IMG/VR virus record: IMGVR_UViG_3300042507_001284
Coordinates: 1 to 36,663 of that record
Reading direction: 5' to 3' (one strand)
Origin: a virus
Length of the DNA: 36,663 nt
In this document: piece by piece, positions 21,037 through 29,435 of the stretch
Numbering within the stretch: the stretch's first letter is position 1
Layout of the letters: the number at the start of each line of letters is the position of its first letter
Made by a program: the position numbers and the translations under genes
Notes under the pieces: model-generated
Told to the model about the DNA's origin: nothing
Databases searched by the model: none
What the model saw: the letters and a program-made list of their open reading frames with translations, nothing else

Positions 21037-21694
21037 GCAAACGCCAAACATCACCAAGATTCCGGCATCTCGTGTGCCGCTATCAGACCCGCGCACAGGG
21101 TTGATTTCGCACGAATGGTTTCGGTTTTTCAACAACATCTACACCATCACAGGCGGCACTGAGCAGGGCATCACCCAAATCATCAACGGTGGCACTGGCG
21201 CATCGACTGCTGAGCAGGCGCGGGATAATTTAGGTGCGGGTACAGTACGCCGGGTAATTGGTACGGGTTTTGCAAGCGGTTTGACGCTTGTTGGCGAGGT
21301 TACTGACATCGGCACAATCTCTCTTGAGGGTGAGGTGATTGCCGACTTGAGTGGAGCCACAGGTGTGCTTGCGGTTGCCAATGGCGGCACAGGCTTATCT
21401 GCACGACCCTCGGTTGTGACCAAAACCGCTGACTTTACCCTTGCTGACACCGAAGGGTGGGTCATCAACAACAAGTCCGGCTCGACCTGCACCGTTACGC
21501 TGCCAGCCGCCTCGTTGTGGGGCGGTCGGTCAGTGACGTTTAAAAACCTGCAAGCGCAGACTCTTGTGTCAGCGGCAAGTGATGTTGCACCAATTGGCAG
21601 CGCCACTTTGGGCACTGCGATCCTTCCAGCCAGCGTGGGCGCATGGGCGACCCTCGTGTCGGATGGGGCAAACTGGGTGGTAATGCAATCATGA
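21029..21694 (+). CDS. Tail-associated structural protein, 221 residues
   Basis: The protein begins MSEQTPNITKIPASRVPLSD and has EWFRFFNNIYTITGGTEQG, then two NGGTG elements (IINGGTGAS and VANGGTGLS), which are common in phage appendage proteins. The C-terminal half is a beta-rich domain (TADFTLADTEGWVINNKSGS, then a TVTLPAAS strand) similar to fibre and appendage tips. It overlaps the gp10-like gene by 8 bases. I read it as a tail needle/fibre-like accessory; the exact role is unclear. Confidence 0.75.
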   Translation: MSEQTPNITKIPASRVPLSDPRTGLISHEWFRFFNNIYTITGGTEQGITQIINGGTGASTAEQARDNLGAGTVRRVIGTGFASGLTLVGEVTDIGTISLEGEVIADLSGATGVLAVANGGTGLSARPSVVTKTADFTLADTEGWVINNKSGSTCTVTLPAASLWGGRSVTFKNLQAQTLVSAASDVAPIGSATLGTAILPASVGAWATLVSDGANWVVMQS

Positions 21695-22233
21695 TCACAG
21701 TCACCTACGGCAAAGGCTTCCAAATCGCAGACCCCGAGCGGGTCAAGGTCAAGTTCCGTGAAAAGATCATGATTGTGCAAGATGGCCTGCAACAACTGAT
21801 CGACAGTGGGGCTGTGCAGTCCACCCTCGAAGACTGTACCCTCAAGCACTATTTCACCCCCAAGGACGAAACTTACGGGTGCTGCGCCTACGCCAGGGAA
21901 ATGATGATTCCGAAGGGAACTTTGATCATTGGCAAGATTCACCGTCACCAGCACTTGAACTTTATCTCTAAGGGTAAGGTCACAGTGTTCACGGAATTTG
22001 GGCAAAAGCACCTTGAGGGGCCGTGCACCTTCGTGTCTGAGGTAGGTTTGAAACGGGCTGTTTATGCCGAAGAAGACACACTTTGGACGACTGTTCACTT
22101 GACTCAGTTTGAATCTGAGTCAGAACTGGATAAAATCGAGCAAGAGGTCATTTCACCATCTTATGACGAGATGGGCCTGATTGCTTGCGTTGACGCTTTG
22201 CCGAAACTTGCGGCACAAGGAGAGAAATTATGA
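21691..22233 (+). CDS. Cupin-fold phage protein, 180 residues
   Basis: The middle segment reads REMMIPKGTLIIGKIHRHQH, LNFISKGKVTVFTEFGQKHL and EGPCTFVSEVGLKRAVYAEE, the order of strands in a cupin barrel. HRHQH gives the metal-binding His pair, and VHLT later may give a third His. Similar cupin proteins are found in phage genomes near ejection genes; the substrate is unknown. The ATG at 21691 overlaps the previous TGA; a longer frame start at 21643 lies in the upstream gene. The N-terminal ~60 residues (ADPERVKVKFREKIMIVQDG) are a short helical extension. Confidence 0.75.
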   Translation: MITVTYGKGFQIADPERVKVKFREKIMIVQDGLQQLIDSGAVQSTLEDCTLKHYFTPKDETYGCCAYAREMMIPKGTLIIGKIHRHQHLNFISKGKVTVFTEFGQKHLEGPCTFVSEVGLKRAVYAEEDTLWTTVHLTQFESESELDKIEQEVISPSYDEMGLIACVDALPKLAAQGEKL

Positions 22234-23687
22234 CATGGGGTTTTGTAGCCGTTGCGGCTGCCACAGTGGTGGGCGCAAAAATGGGGTCTGACGCCGCAGA
22301 AAGCGCCGCAGAAACTCAAGTTGCCGGTGCTGAAGCAGCGGGGGCCGTGTCTGAACGAATAGCCGACAAGCAAATCGCAGCGCAAACAACAGCGCTGGAC
22401 AGAACGCTTGCCGCAGGTGAAACAGCGCTTGACAAGCAGATTACCGCAGCTGACACAGCGCTTAACCGAACAATAACTGCAAACAAAGAAACCGTTGCTT
22501 TGCAAATTGCAGCGGATAAAGATACTGTTGATAAGCAAATCAATGCCGCTACGGTCGCGTTGAATGCCACAATTGCTGCTCAAGAACGCGCTGTCGCCGC
22601 AAACAACGCCGCAGCCGCCGCAGCGCTTGAAAAACAAATTGCCGCTCAAAGAGAAGCCCTTGATAAACAGTTGGGCTTGCAGCGCGAGTTGTTCGACAAA
22701 CAGGTCGAGAACCTCCGTTCGTTCAAGGAAGCGGGTGAAGCCGGTCAATCTCGGATGATGGACCTGTTGGGTCTAAGCGGTAACACAAAGGCTCCTGGCT
22801 ATGGTTCAGCAGCCAACACCTTTAAGGTAGAAGGCTTTGACCCGAACACGTTGTTCAAAGAGTTCAGCGCCGCAGAAATGGAGCAAGACCCCGGCTATGC
22901 GTTTCGCGTTGCCGAGGGTCAAAAAGCCATTGAGCGTTCGACTGCCGCCCGAGGCGGTTTGCAGTCTGGTGCTGCGCTTAAAGCCGCTGCTCGATTCGGT
23001 CAGGAGATGGGTTCTCAGGAATACCAGAACGCATTCAACCGATTCCAAGCCAACAAAGCGTTTCAGGCCCAGGAGTACGGCAACGCTTTCAACCGGTTCA
23101 TAAGTGAACGCCAAAGCCTGCTGGCACCGCTGCAAGGGTTGACCGCCAGTGGTCAAGCCGCTGCCGCTGGTCAAGCTGCTGCTGCTGGTAACTTGTCGAG
23201 CGCGTCGTCGCAAGCACTTCAAAATTTCGGTGCCGGTCAAGCCGCCGCTTACGGTAACTACGGGGCCAACATCGGCAGTGCTGCGCTGGCGCAGGGTGCT
23301 GGTCAAGCTGCTGCCTACGGTAATTTCGGCGCTGCTCAATCAGGCGCGTTTGGTGCATCGAATGCTGCCCGTCAAAGTGCCTACGGTCAAGCTGGGTCCG
23401 GTCTTGCGAATGCCTACGGTCAGTTTGGTTCCAATACGGCCAATGCTTACGGTCAAGCAGGGTCTAATGCAGCCAATGCTTTTGGCAACTATGGCAGCAA
23501 CTTGAGCAACATCTACGGCCAGTCGGGTGCCGGTCAAATCAATGCGATCACTGGTGCAGCCAACGCAAGAGCCGCAGGTCAGATTGGTTCTGCGAATGCA
23601 TTCACGAATGCCTTGAACACAGGTGTCAGTTTGTACGGTATGTACAACCAGAATCAGTTGTTGAACAGATACCTCTCACGAGGTTAA
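22230..23687 (+). CDS. Ejection / DNA transfer protein with hendecad repeats
   Basis: A 485-residue P22 gp7-like internal virion protein. The central segment DPGYAFRVAEGQKAIERSTA, RGGLQSGAALKAAARFGQE and SQEYQNAFNRF is the conserved core of this family. Residues 46-165 form about eleven consecutive 11-residue repeats (consensus DKQIAAxxTAL), predicted as a long amphipathic helix. Residues ~305-470 are low-complexity Gly/Ala/Tyr/Asn-rich (GQAAAYGN, YGQAGSN). A hydrophobic N-terminus (GFVAVAAATVVGA) may insert in membranes. The protein would leave the virion at infection to help DNA cross the envelope. It starts as ATGA with AAGGAG ahead. Confidence 0.8.
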   Translation: MTWGFVAVAAATVVGAKMGSDAAESAAETQVAGAEAAGAVSERIADKQIAAQTTALDRTLAAGETALDKQITAADTALNRTITANKETVALQIAADKDTVDKQINAATVALNATIAAQERAVAANNAAAAAALEKQIAAQREALDKQLGLQRELFDKQVENLRSFKEAGEAGQSRMMDLLGLSGNTKAPGYGSAANTFKVEGFDPNTLFKEFSAAEMEQDPGYAFRVAEGQKAIERSTAARGGLQSGAALKAAARFGQEMGSQEYQNAFNRFQANKAFQAQEYGNAFNRFISERQSLLAPLQGLTASGQAAAAGQAAAAGNLSSASSQALQNFGAGQAAAYGNYGANIGSAALAQGAGQAAAYGNFGAAQSGAFGASNAARQSAYGQAGSGLANAYGQFGSNTANAYGQAGSNAANAFGNYGSNLSNIYGQSGAGQINAITGAANARAAGQIGSANAFTNALNTGVSLYGMYNQNQLLNRYLSRG

Positions 23688-23696
23688 GGAATAAAC

Positions 23697-25166
23697 ATGG
23701 CGCTCGACCCCAGCATCATCCTTGGTGCAAAGTCACCACAATTCGACCTGTCGCAATTCTCGCCAATGAACACGCTGGCGAGCGCGATGAAACTCAAGCA
23801 GCTTCAGCAAGAAGGCGACATCAACGCTTTGAATCTTCGGGAGCGTCGAGGGCTGCAAGAGTTTTTGAGCGGTGGCCGGGAAACAGAAGCGCCTGACCTT
23901 AACTCACCTGAAGCCCGTACCGCACTCGTCACAAGGTTCGGCGAAACTGGTCGTAAGGTTGCCACCGGCTTGACTGGTATTGACAAAGCCCGTGCTGACC
24001 TTCTCAAAGCTGAAACTGATGAGAAAACACGCCGCAACGCTTTGACTGTCTCCAAGACAGCGCAGTACCGTGACCTGCTTGCTAACGTGAACGACCAGCG
24101 TTCTGCGATTCGGTGGATTCAGTTGCAGCAGAACGATCCTGACTTGGTTGACTCGCCTATCGCCAAAGTTTCGATCATGGACGCCGCCCGTAGCATCCCT
24201 GCTGACCCTGAAGGGTTCAACCAGTGGAAGCAGCAAGCCGCTCTGGGTATCAGCAAGTTCATCGAGTTGAACAAACCATCGACCATGCAGATCAACCGTG
24301 GCGGGGCGACAGACGTTATCCAAACCCCAGGTTTGGGCGGCGCGCCTAAGACCGTTGGCTCGTTTGTAGATGTGCCTTTGCCAGCGGATGTGCAAGCGCA
24401 GAACTTGCAAAGAGCAGCAGCTAGCCGCCCTGTCACCACGGTCCAGTTGCCGCCGCAAGAGAAAGCCGAGCAGATTGATCGCGGCAAGTTGTTGGTTGAC
24501 CAATACAAAGACATCTCCAAAGCAGCCGGACTGGCCGCTAAGACGCTGCCGTCGCTTGACACCAACTTGAACATTCTGAACAAAGGCTTTACGACTGGTT
24601 TTGGCACAGAAACCAAAGCTGCTGGCGCAAGCGTGCTGGCCGCGCTGGGCGTCAGCAACGCCGATAAATTTGCCACCAACGCGCAAATCTTTCAGGCGAA
24701 AGCCACAGAAGCCGTGCTGCAAAAGCAGTTGGAACAAAAAGGCCCGCAGACCGAAGCTGACGCGAAGCGTATCGACGCCGTGGGCGCGCAACTTGGCAAG
24801 ACCACCGACGGTAACAAGTTCTTGCTGACCGTTGCCAAAGAGCAGCTGCGCCGCGATATAGATCAGCGCAACTTCTACGACGCCTGGTGGAAGAAAAACA
24901 AGACCTACGACGGCGCCGAAGACGCATGGTTTGCTGGCGAAGGCGGCAGGTCATTGTTCGACCGCCCAGCGCTCAAGTCATATGCAGCGCCTGCTGAAAG
25001 CACTGCCGCGCAGATTCCTACGACCGCTACGCCTACACGCGCAGCACCCGCACCTGCCATCCCGCAAGCCGCGATTGATGCTCTTAGAGCTGGCCGGGGT
25101 ACTGACGCACAGTTTGACGCCATCTTTGGTCCTGGAGCTGCGAAACGTGCCAGAGGAGGCAAGTAA
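23697..25166 (+). CDS. Putative ejection protein 2, 489 residues
   Basis: The protein begins MALDPSIILGAKSPQFDLSQ and is mostly helical with coiled segments (NTLASAMKLKQLQQEGDINA). It lies between two other predicted ejection proteins, the slot of P22 gp20/gp16. The C-terminus is Ala/Pro/Thr-rich and ends in a basic tail (PGAAKRARGGK). No enzyme motif is seen. Sequence similarity in this family is poor, so the assignment rests mainly on order and composition. The ribosome site AAGGA precedes the ATG. Confidence 0.7.
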   Translation: MALDPSIILGAKSPQFDLSQFSPMNTLASAMKLKQLQQEGDINALNLRERRGLQEFLSGGRETEAPDLNSPEARTALVTRFGETGRKVATGLTGIDKARADLLKAETDEKTRRNALTVSKTAQYRDLLANVNDQRSAIRWIQLQQNDPDLVDSPIAKVSIMDAARSIPADPEGFNQWKQQAALGISKFIELNKPSTMQINRGGATDVIQTPGLGGAPKTVGSFVDVPLPADVQAQNLQRAAASRPVTTVQLPPQEKAEQIDRGKLLVDQYKDISKAAGLAAKTLPSLDTNLNILNKGFTTGFGTETKAAGASVLAALGVSNADKFATNAQIFQAKATEAVLQKQLEQKGPQTEADAKRIDAVGAQLGKTTDGNKFLLTVAKEQLRRDIDQRNFYDAWWKKNKTYDGAEDAWFAGEGGRSLFDRPALKSYAAPAESTAAQIPTTATPTRAAPAPAIPQAAIDALRAGRGTDAQFDAIFGPGAAKRARGGK

Positions 25167-27605
25167 ATGGCCGCTAATCCTTTTGCTGAATTTGCCCCTG
25201 CATCGGCGGCTACAGTAAATCCGTTTGCTGAATTTGCGGCTGCACCAGTCCAAACCGAAATACCTAGCGCCCGCCGAGAGCCGAGCTTTCTGACGCGGTT
25301 TGGCCGCAGCGCGGCTTCGCTGGCTGACGTTACGGTGGGCGGCGTGCTGCCTGCCGTTGTGCAGCAAGTGGGCTACCCGCTGGCGCGTTTGGGCCGTTCG
25401 CCGCAAGAAGCGCAGGCCGCTACCGCGCGCCTGGTTAGCGCAGTCGAGTCGCCAGTTGGCAAAGCCTTTGGCGTCACTGACACACCGGAATACCAGCAAG
25501 AAGCTGGCCGTCAGTTGGTGGACTTCATCGGGCAGAACTTCCAAAAGGGCGCCAAGTGGATCGCCGAAAAGACCGGCCTTCCTCAGTCGGACGTGGAAAA
25601 CTACATGGGTACCGCGACCGTGGCTGCGCCTACCGCTGTCAAGCCCGTGGCGAGTACAGTTAAGAAGGCGGCTGCGCCGGTAGTTGAGAAAGCCGTTATC
25701 GGCGCGAAGATGCCGTTTGAGCCTATGCTTCAAGCCCGCCGCGAACGCCAGTCGCTGGAAGACTACGCCCGTGGCCCGCAGATCGACGCAGCGGCTGATG
25801 CGCAGCGTTTGGGCATTGCGCTTAACCCAACAGACATCCAGCCTACCGTCGGCCCCAAGCTGCTGTCGATGGCCGCTGGCCCCCGCGCACCAGAAGCGTT
25901 GGCTAACGCCAACAAGAACCAAGTGCGTAAGGTGGCACTTGGCGACATGAACTTGCCGGAAACCACGCAGCTCAACAGCCCAAAGGCGTTCCAGCAAGCG
26001 CGTGCTCAAGTGGCCGCGCCCTACGAACAGGTCAAGAAGCTGCCTATCCAGCAGGCCGACGACGCGATGATCCAACAGTTGGAAGCGCTACGCGCAGACT
26101 TGGACGTCATCGGCGCCAAAGAGTACGCCCCGGCCATTGGCAAGATCGTTGACGACGCGATTGCCAAGACGCAGACGGGCCTGACCGGTGAGCAGCTGCT
26201 CAAGAACATCAGCGTGCTGCGTGAGCGCGCACGCAAGACATACAACAACAAAGCTGCCACCACCGAGGCGCTCGACATCGCCGACACCAACCTCAAGGTG
26301 GCGACTGTGTTGGAATCGATGATCGACAACAGCATCTTCAACCCGAAGCTGTTGAGCGAGTTCCGCGACGCCCGTCAAAAGATGGCGCGCACGTACGCCT
26401 ACGAAGGTGCGACGGACCTGAACACCGGCATGGTGGACGTGGGCAAACTTGCCCGTATCACGGCCAAAGACAACGCCTTGACCGGCGACATTGCGTCGCT
26501 GGGCAAGATCGCCGGTAACTTCCCCGACGTGTTCAGCGGTCAGCCCACACCTGGCTTCTTGAGCGCGCCGCGTCTGAGCCGGTCCGGTGCTGGCGGCGCG
26601 GCTGGCGCGTTGGTCGGCTCACAGTTCGGCTTGACCGGCTCTATTTTGGGCGGTGTGCTGGGCGGTGCGGCGGGCGAAACAGCCAGCGCCTTGGCCGCTC
26701 GTCGGCTGGCCTCGCCTGGCTACCAAGCTGGCCTGACCCTGCGCGACGCGCGCATTCCGGTCAACCAGTTGGCCGCGTCGATGCAGCCTATCCCGCAGAG
26801 CAACGCCTTGGTACCCTACCAAGCACCTGTGGAAGTGCTCGGCCCCGGCGAAGGCCCATACCGGCCAAACTTTGTCATGCAGCCCAACCAGTACGGCCCC
26901 CGCGTCACACCGGAAACGCCAGACCTGCGTAACGCGTTGCCTGCACCCAGCGCGGAAGGCACGCTCAACATGCTGCGCGCTGAAGACGCGCGTCGTGGTC
27001 AGATGTCTCGCACGCTGGGCCAGCAGGCCGAAGCGCAGCAGGCAGCAGCCGAAGCTGCGGCGCGCCGCCCCACCAGCGGTGCGGTGGAGATGCAGATCAA
27101 CCCGCTGACTGGGTTGCCCGAGATCGCTACCGGCATCAAGGGCGCCACGCCAGCCACGTTCCAAGACTTTGGTGCGTCGCTCAAGTCGGCCACCGACAAG
27201 GCCACGGCTGGCCGCATGTTCGACTTGACCGCAGCGGAAAAGGTTGCGTTCGACAAGACACGCGTTGACCTGGCTGAAGTTGTGTCGGGCATGAAAACGC
27301 TAAACGACAAAGCGCTTGCGGCCAAGATGCAAGACCGCGCTTGGGTGCAAGACACTATCGCCAAAGCGCAAGAGAAGGCGCGCGCGTTCGACGCTATCGC
27401 CGCCCGCGCCAGCAACGAGCGCCTGCGTCAAGACGCCATGATGAAGCGTGAGCAGATGATGGATTTGCTGGAAACCCTTGAAGGGCAGTTCAGCAAAGCC
27501 CGTCCGGTCAAGACCGGCGGTCAAGGCCCAAAGACGCGCGCGTTCCAGCGCAACATGCTGCGCCCAGATGGTGATGAGATTCAAAACGCATTGGTGAAGA
27601 AATGA
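25167..27605 (+). CDS. Putative ejection protein 3, 812 residues
   Basis: The longest gene of the window. It begins MAANPFAEFAPASAATVNPF, with the heptad NPFAEFA repeated at residues 4-10 and 18-24. The rest is Ala-rich and helical. A Gly/Ala-rich hydrophobic segment near residues 472-500 (GGAAGALVGSQFGLTGSILG) looks membrane-inserting. The C-terminal ~200 residues are coiled (EQMMDLLETLEGQF). I see no lytic transglycosylase motif. Size, position and composition match the large ejection protein (P22 gp16-like) that forms part of the DNA channel. It begins directly after the previous TAA. Confidence 0.72.
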   Translation: MAANPFAEFAPASAATVNPFAEFAAAPVQTEIPSARREPSFLTRFGRSAASLADVTVGGVLPAVVQQVGYPLARLGRSPQEAQAATARLVSAVESPVGKAFGVTDTPEYQQEAGRQLVDFIGQNFQKGAKWIAEKTGLPQSDVENYMGTATVAAPTAVKPVASTVKKAAAPVVEKAVIGAKMPFEPMLQARRERQSLEDYARGPQIDAAADAQRLGIALNPTDIQPTVGPKLLSMAAGPRAPEALANANKNQVRKVALGDMNLPETTQLNSPKAFQQARAQVAAPYEQVKKLPIQQADDAMIQQLEALRADLDVIGAKEYAPAIGKIVDDAIAKTQTGLTGEQLLKNISVLRERARKTYNNKAATTEALDIADTNLKVATVLESMIDNSIFNPKLLSEFRDARQKMARTYAYEGATDLNTGMVDVGKLARITAKDNALTGDIASLGKIAGNFPDVFSGQPTPGFLSAPRLSRSGAGGAAGALVGSQFGLTGSILGGVLGGAAGETASALAARRLASPGYQAGLTLRDARIPVNQLAASMQPIPQSNALVPYQAPVEVLGPGEGPYRPNFVMQPNQYGPRVTPETPDLRNALPAPSAEGTLNMLRAEDARRGQMSRTLGQQAEAQQAAAEAAARRPTSGAVEMQINPLTGLPEIATGIKGATPATFQDFGASLKSATDKATAGRMFDLTAAEKVAFDKTRVDLAEVVSGMKTLNDKALAAKMQDRAWVQDTIAKAQEKARAFDAIAARASNERLRQDAMMKREQMMDLLETLEGQFSKARPVKTGGQGPKTRAFQRNMLRPDGDEIQNALVKK

Positions 27606-27781
27606 ACACGATTGACGCAACAGACGCGCGCCTGTCAACGCACGAGGAAATCTGCGCATTGCGGTACGACCAGATCAACGCGCGCCTCAAGCGCATCGAG
27701 GGCATCATGCTCAAGACTGCTGGGGTCATGATCCTGTCAATGGCCGGAACAATCTTCTCGGCTGTCTGGATTCTCAAGTGA
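27602..27781 (+). CDS. XhlA-like small membrane protein, 59 residues
   Basis: The protein begins MNTIDATDARLSTHEEICAL and continues RYDQINARLKRIEGIMLK, a helical coiled part, then one C-terminal membrane span (about residues 40-58, VMILSMAGTIFSAVWIL). This layout (RL..hE..ca.RY..i..rl..ie, then one span) resembles the XhlA/haemolysin-type accessory of phage lysis cassettes. The ATG overlaps the stop of the ejection gene. A lysis helper role is likely. Confidence 0.7.
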   Translation: MNTIDATDARLSTHEEICALRYDQINARLKRIEGIMLKTAGVMILSMAGTIFSAVWILK

Positions 27782-27870
27782 AAGACTGGGCCGTCAGCTT
27801 CATTGCTGCGGTCCTTGTCGTAGGATTCATCGTCTGGTGCGTCCGTGTTTTTGTTCAGGTGCTGTCATGA
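27778..27870 (+). CDS. 30-residue single-span membrane protein
   Basis: A short frame with GTG start, overlapping the previous TGA as GTGA and the next ATG as ATGA. It encodes MKDWAVSFIAAVLVVGFIVW plus ten more residues, a single membrane span with a short charged N-terminus. It lies in a run of small membrane genes before the holin. Tight overlaps on both sides support that it is translated. The role is unknown, probably lysis timing. Confidence 0.6.
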   Translation: MKDWAVSFIAAVLVVGFIVWCVRVFVQVLS

Positions 27871-27947
27871 GGGTGAAAATTGCCGTCGGCATCATCGTGC
27901 TGTGGTGGCTGCTTCAAGTTGCCGTTTTCGTTGGTGGAGTTGTTTGA
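27867..27947 (+). CDS. 26-residue single-span membrane protein
   Basis: A very short frame encoding MRVKIAVGIIVLWWLLQVAV plus six residues. It has a basic N-terminus then a hydrophobic span, as in a signal anchor. It overlaps the previous gene as ATGA and the next as TGATG. It is the third of five consecutive membrane proteins before the endolysin. The function is unknown. Confidence 0.55.
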   Translation: MRVKIAVGIIVLWWLLQVAVFVGGVV

Positions 27948-28429
27948 TGGACCCGATCACATTGGCGCTTGCTGGCATGGCGGCTGTTCAAAAGACAGTC
28001 TCCATGATTAAAGAAGCCTCATCGACGATAGATGATGTGCGCAGTCTTGGCCCGTTGCTTGGCAGATACTTTGAGCAAAAGCACGAAGTCACCAAAGCGC
28101 TGAACCAAGCCAAAAGCAGCGGCGGCTCCAACATGGGCAAGGCGGTTCAGATTGAACTTGACCTGAAGGCCCAGCGGGACTTTGAGGAACAAGTCAAAGG
28201 CTTGTTCTTTCCAAACAACATGGACGTTTGGAACAGCATCATGGTCCGTGTGGCCGAGATGGACAAGCAAGACAAGATCGACATGCAGTTGGCCCGTGAT
28301 CGCGCATTGAGAGCCAAGAAAGAGCGTGAAGAACTCGTCGAAATTCTGATTGTGGTTGGCGGTGTAACGCTGATTTTTCTTTTGGTGGGCTTCGGGGCCT
28401 ACCTTGTCATGAGCGTAAGGAGTGCGTAA
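27947..28429 (+). CDS. Membrane-anchored helical protein of the lysis region, 160 residues
   Basis: The protein begins MDPITLALAGMAAVQKTVSM. The central region is helical and charged (DKQDKIDMQLARDRALRAKK), and the C-terminal span is about residues 130-156 (ILIVVGGVTLIFLLVGFGAY). Proteins with this start (MDPIT.A...) and one C-terminal span occur before holins in several aquatic phages; I know no tested function. It starts in TGATG and its TAA overlaps the holin ATG. A role in lysis or in membrane remodelling is inferred from position. Confidence 0.65.
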   Translation: MDPITLALAGMAAVQKTVSMIKEASSTIDDVRSLGPLLGRYFEQKHEVTKALNQAKSSGGSNMGKAVQIELDLKAQRDFEEQVKGLFFPNNMDVWNSIMVRVAEMDKQDKIDMQLARDRALRAKKEREELVEILIVVGGVTLIFLLVGFGAYLVMSVRSA

Positions 28430-28932
28430 TGCTGTCTCTCATTTCAACCCTCGGGGGTTTGCTGATCTCCGGCCTGCCCAAACTGTTGGAGTACTTCCAG
28501 AACAAGGCCGACCAGAAGCACGAGTTGGCGCTGGCCCGAGTTCAGACCGAGCGTGAACTCCAACTGGCGGCTGCTGGTTTTGCAGCGCAGGCCCGTGTCG
28601 AGGAGATTCGCACTGAACAGGTGGCGATGGAAACCGATGCCCGTATGACCGAGGCAGCGCTGGCGCACGATGCCAAGGTGCTTGAGAAGGCCGCTTCATG
28701 GGTGTCCAGTTATGTGGGCACAGTGCGCCCAACAGTGACCTACATCTTCGTAATTGAGTTGGTGGCAATCAACGCCTTCATGGCTTGGTATCTATACCAT
28801 CACCCCGGCTTGATTCAGAACATCGATGATGTCATCAAGTACTCCGACCTGATCTTCTCCAGCGACGAGATGGCGATGTTGGGCGGTATCATCGGGTTCT
28901 GGTTCGGGTCACGTAACTGGGGCAAGAAGTGA
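28429..28932 (+). CDS. Holin (3TM / GTA_holin-like)
   Basis: A 167-residue protein with an N-terminal hydrophobic segment (STLGGLLISGLPKLLEYF), a charged helix rich in Glu/Arg, the sequence VRPTVTYIFVIELVAINAFM that starts a membrane span, and a C-terminal span MAMLGGIIGFWFGSRN. This order (helix, then VRP-T, two spans, FWFGsR) is typical of the 3TM holin family that opens the inner membrane for the endolysin encoded next. Its last codons overlap the endolysin GTG as GTGA. Confidence 0.8.
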   Translation: MLSLISTLGGLLISGLPKLLEYFQNKADQKHELALARVQTERELQLAAAGFAAQARVEEIRTEQVAMETDARMTEAALAHDAKVLEKAASWVSSYVGTVRPTVTYIFVIELVAINAFMAWYLYHHPGLIQNIDDVIKYSDLIFSSDEMAMLGGIIGFWFGSRNWGKK

Positions 28933-29435
28933 AACTGAGCAAGGCAGGTGAAGACCTGATGCACAGGTTCGAGGGGTTCAGAAACAAACCCTACCTGTGC
29001 CCTGCCCATATCTGGACGATTGGCTACGGCCACGTCCTGTACCAAGAACAGATCAGGCTACCGATGGTGCGGGTGGAGGGTAAGGAAACGCCCATGATTC
29101 GCAGAGAAATGCCCCTAAAAGCGGAGGACAACCGTGCGTTCACGAAAACAGAAATCGACGAACTATTCCGCGCTGATGTCGGAACTTTTGAACGGGGTGT
29201 TCTTCGTCTTGTTCCCGGTGTGGTTGGGCGTCAAGGCGCTTTCGACGCTCTTGTCTCTATTTCCTTTAACTTTGGGCTAGGCAACCTCCAGCGCTCCACG
29301 ATCCGCATGAGAGCGAACCGAGGAGACTGGGAGGGCGCCGCCGAGGCGTTTATGGTTTGGACAAAGGGTGGTGGTAAGGTGCTGCCAGGTTTGGTGCGGC
29401 GCCGCGAAGCAGAGCGAACTCTGTTTCTGTCCTAG
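28929..29435 (+). CDS. Endolysin, GH24 lysozyme
   Basis: A 168-residue muramidase that cuts the peptidoglycan sugar chain. The catalytic set E15, C24, T30 fits the GH24 spacing E-8-C-5-T (FEGFRNKPYLCPAHIWTIGY); here Cys takes the place of the Asp of T4 lysozyme, a known variant. A long insert (about residues 36-66) follows the active-site strand. The C-terminal FDALVSISFNFGLGNL and WTKGGGKVLPGLVRRREAER are typical. There is no signal peptide or SAR span, so release depends on the holin. The start is GTG overlapping the holin stop. The 3' end overlaps the convergent zinc-finger gene by 86 bases. Confidence 0.9.
   Translation: MKLSKAGEDLMHRFEGFRNKPYLCPAHIWTIGYGHVLYQEQIRLPMVRVEGKETPMIRREMPLKAEDNRAFTKTEIDELFRADVGTFERGVLRLVPGVVGRQGAFDALVSISFNFGLGNLQRSTIRMRANRGDWEGAAEAFMVWTKGGGKVLPGLVRRREAERTLFLS

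Noticed and set aside
24978-26075. Long antisense frame over two ejection genes (365 residues)
   Set aside because: It spans a junction between two plus-strand genes and has no start signal or domain; composition is that of a reverse frame.
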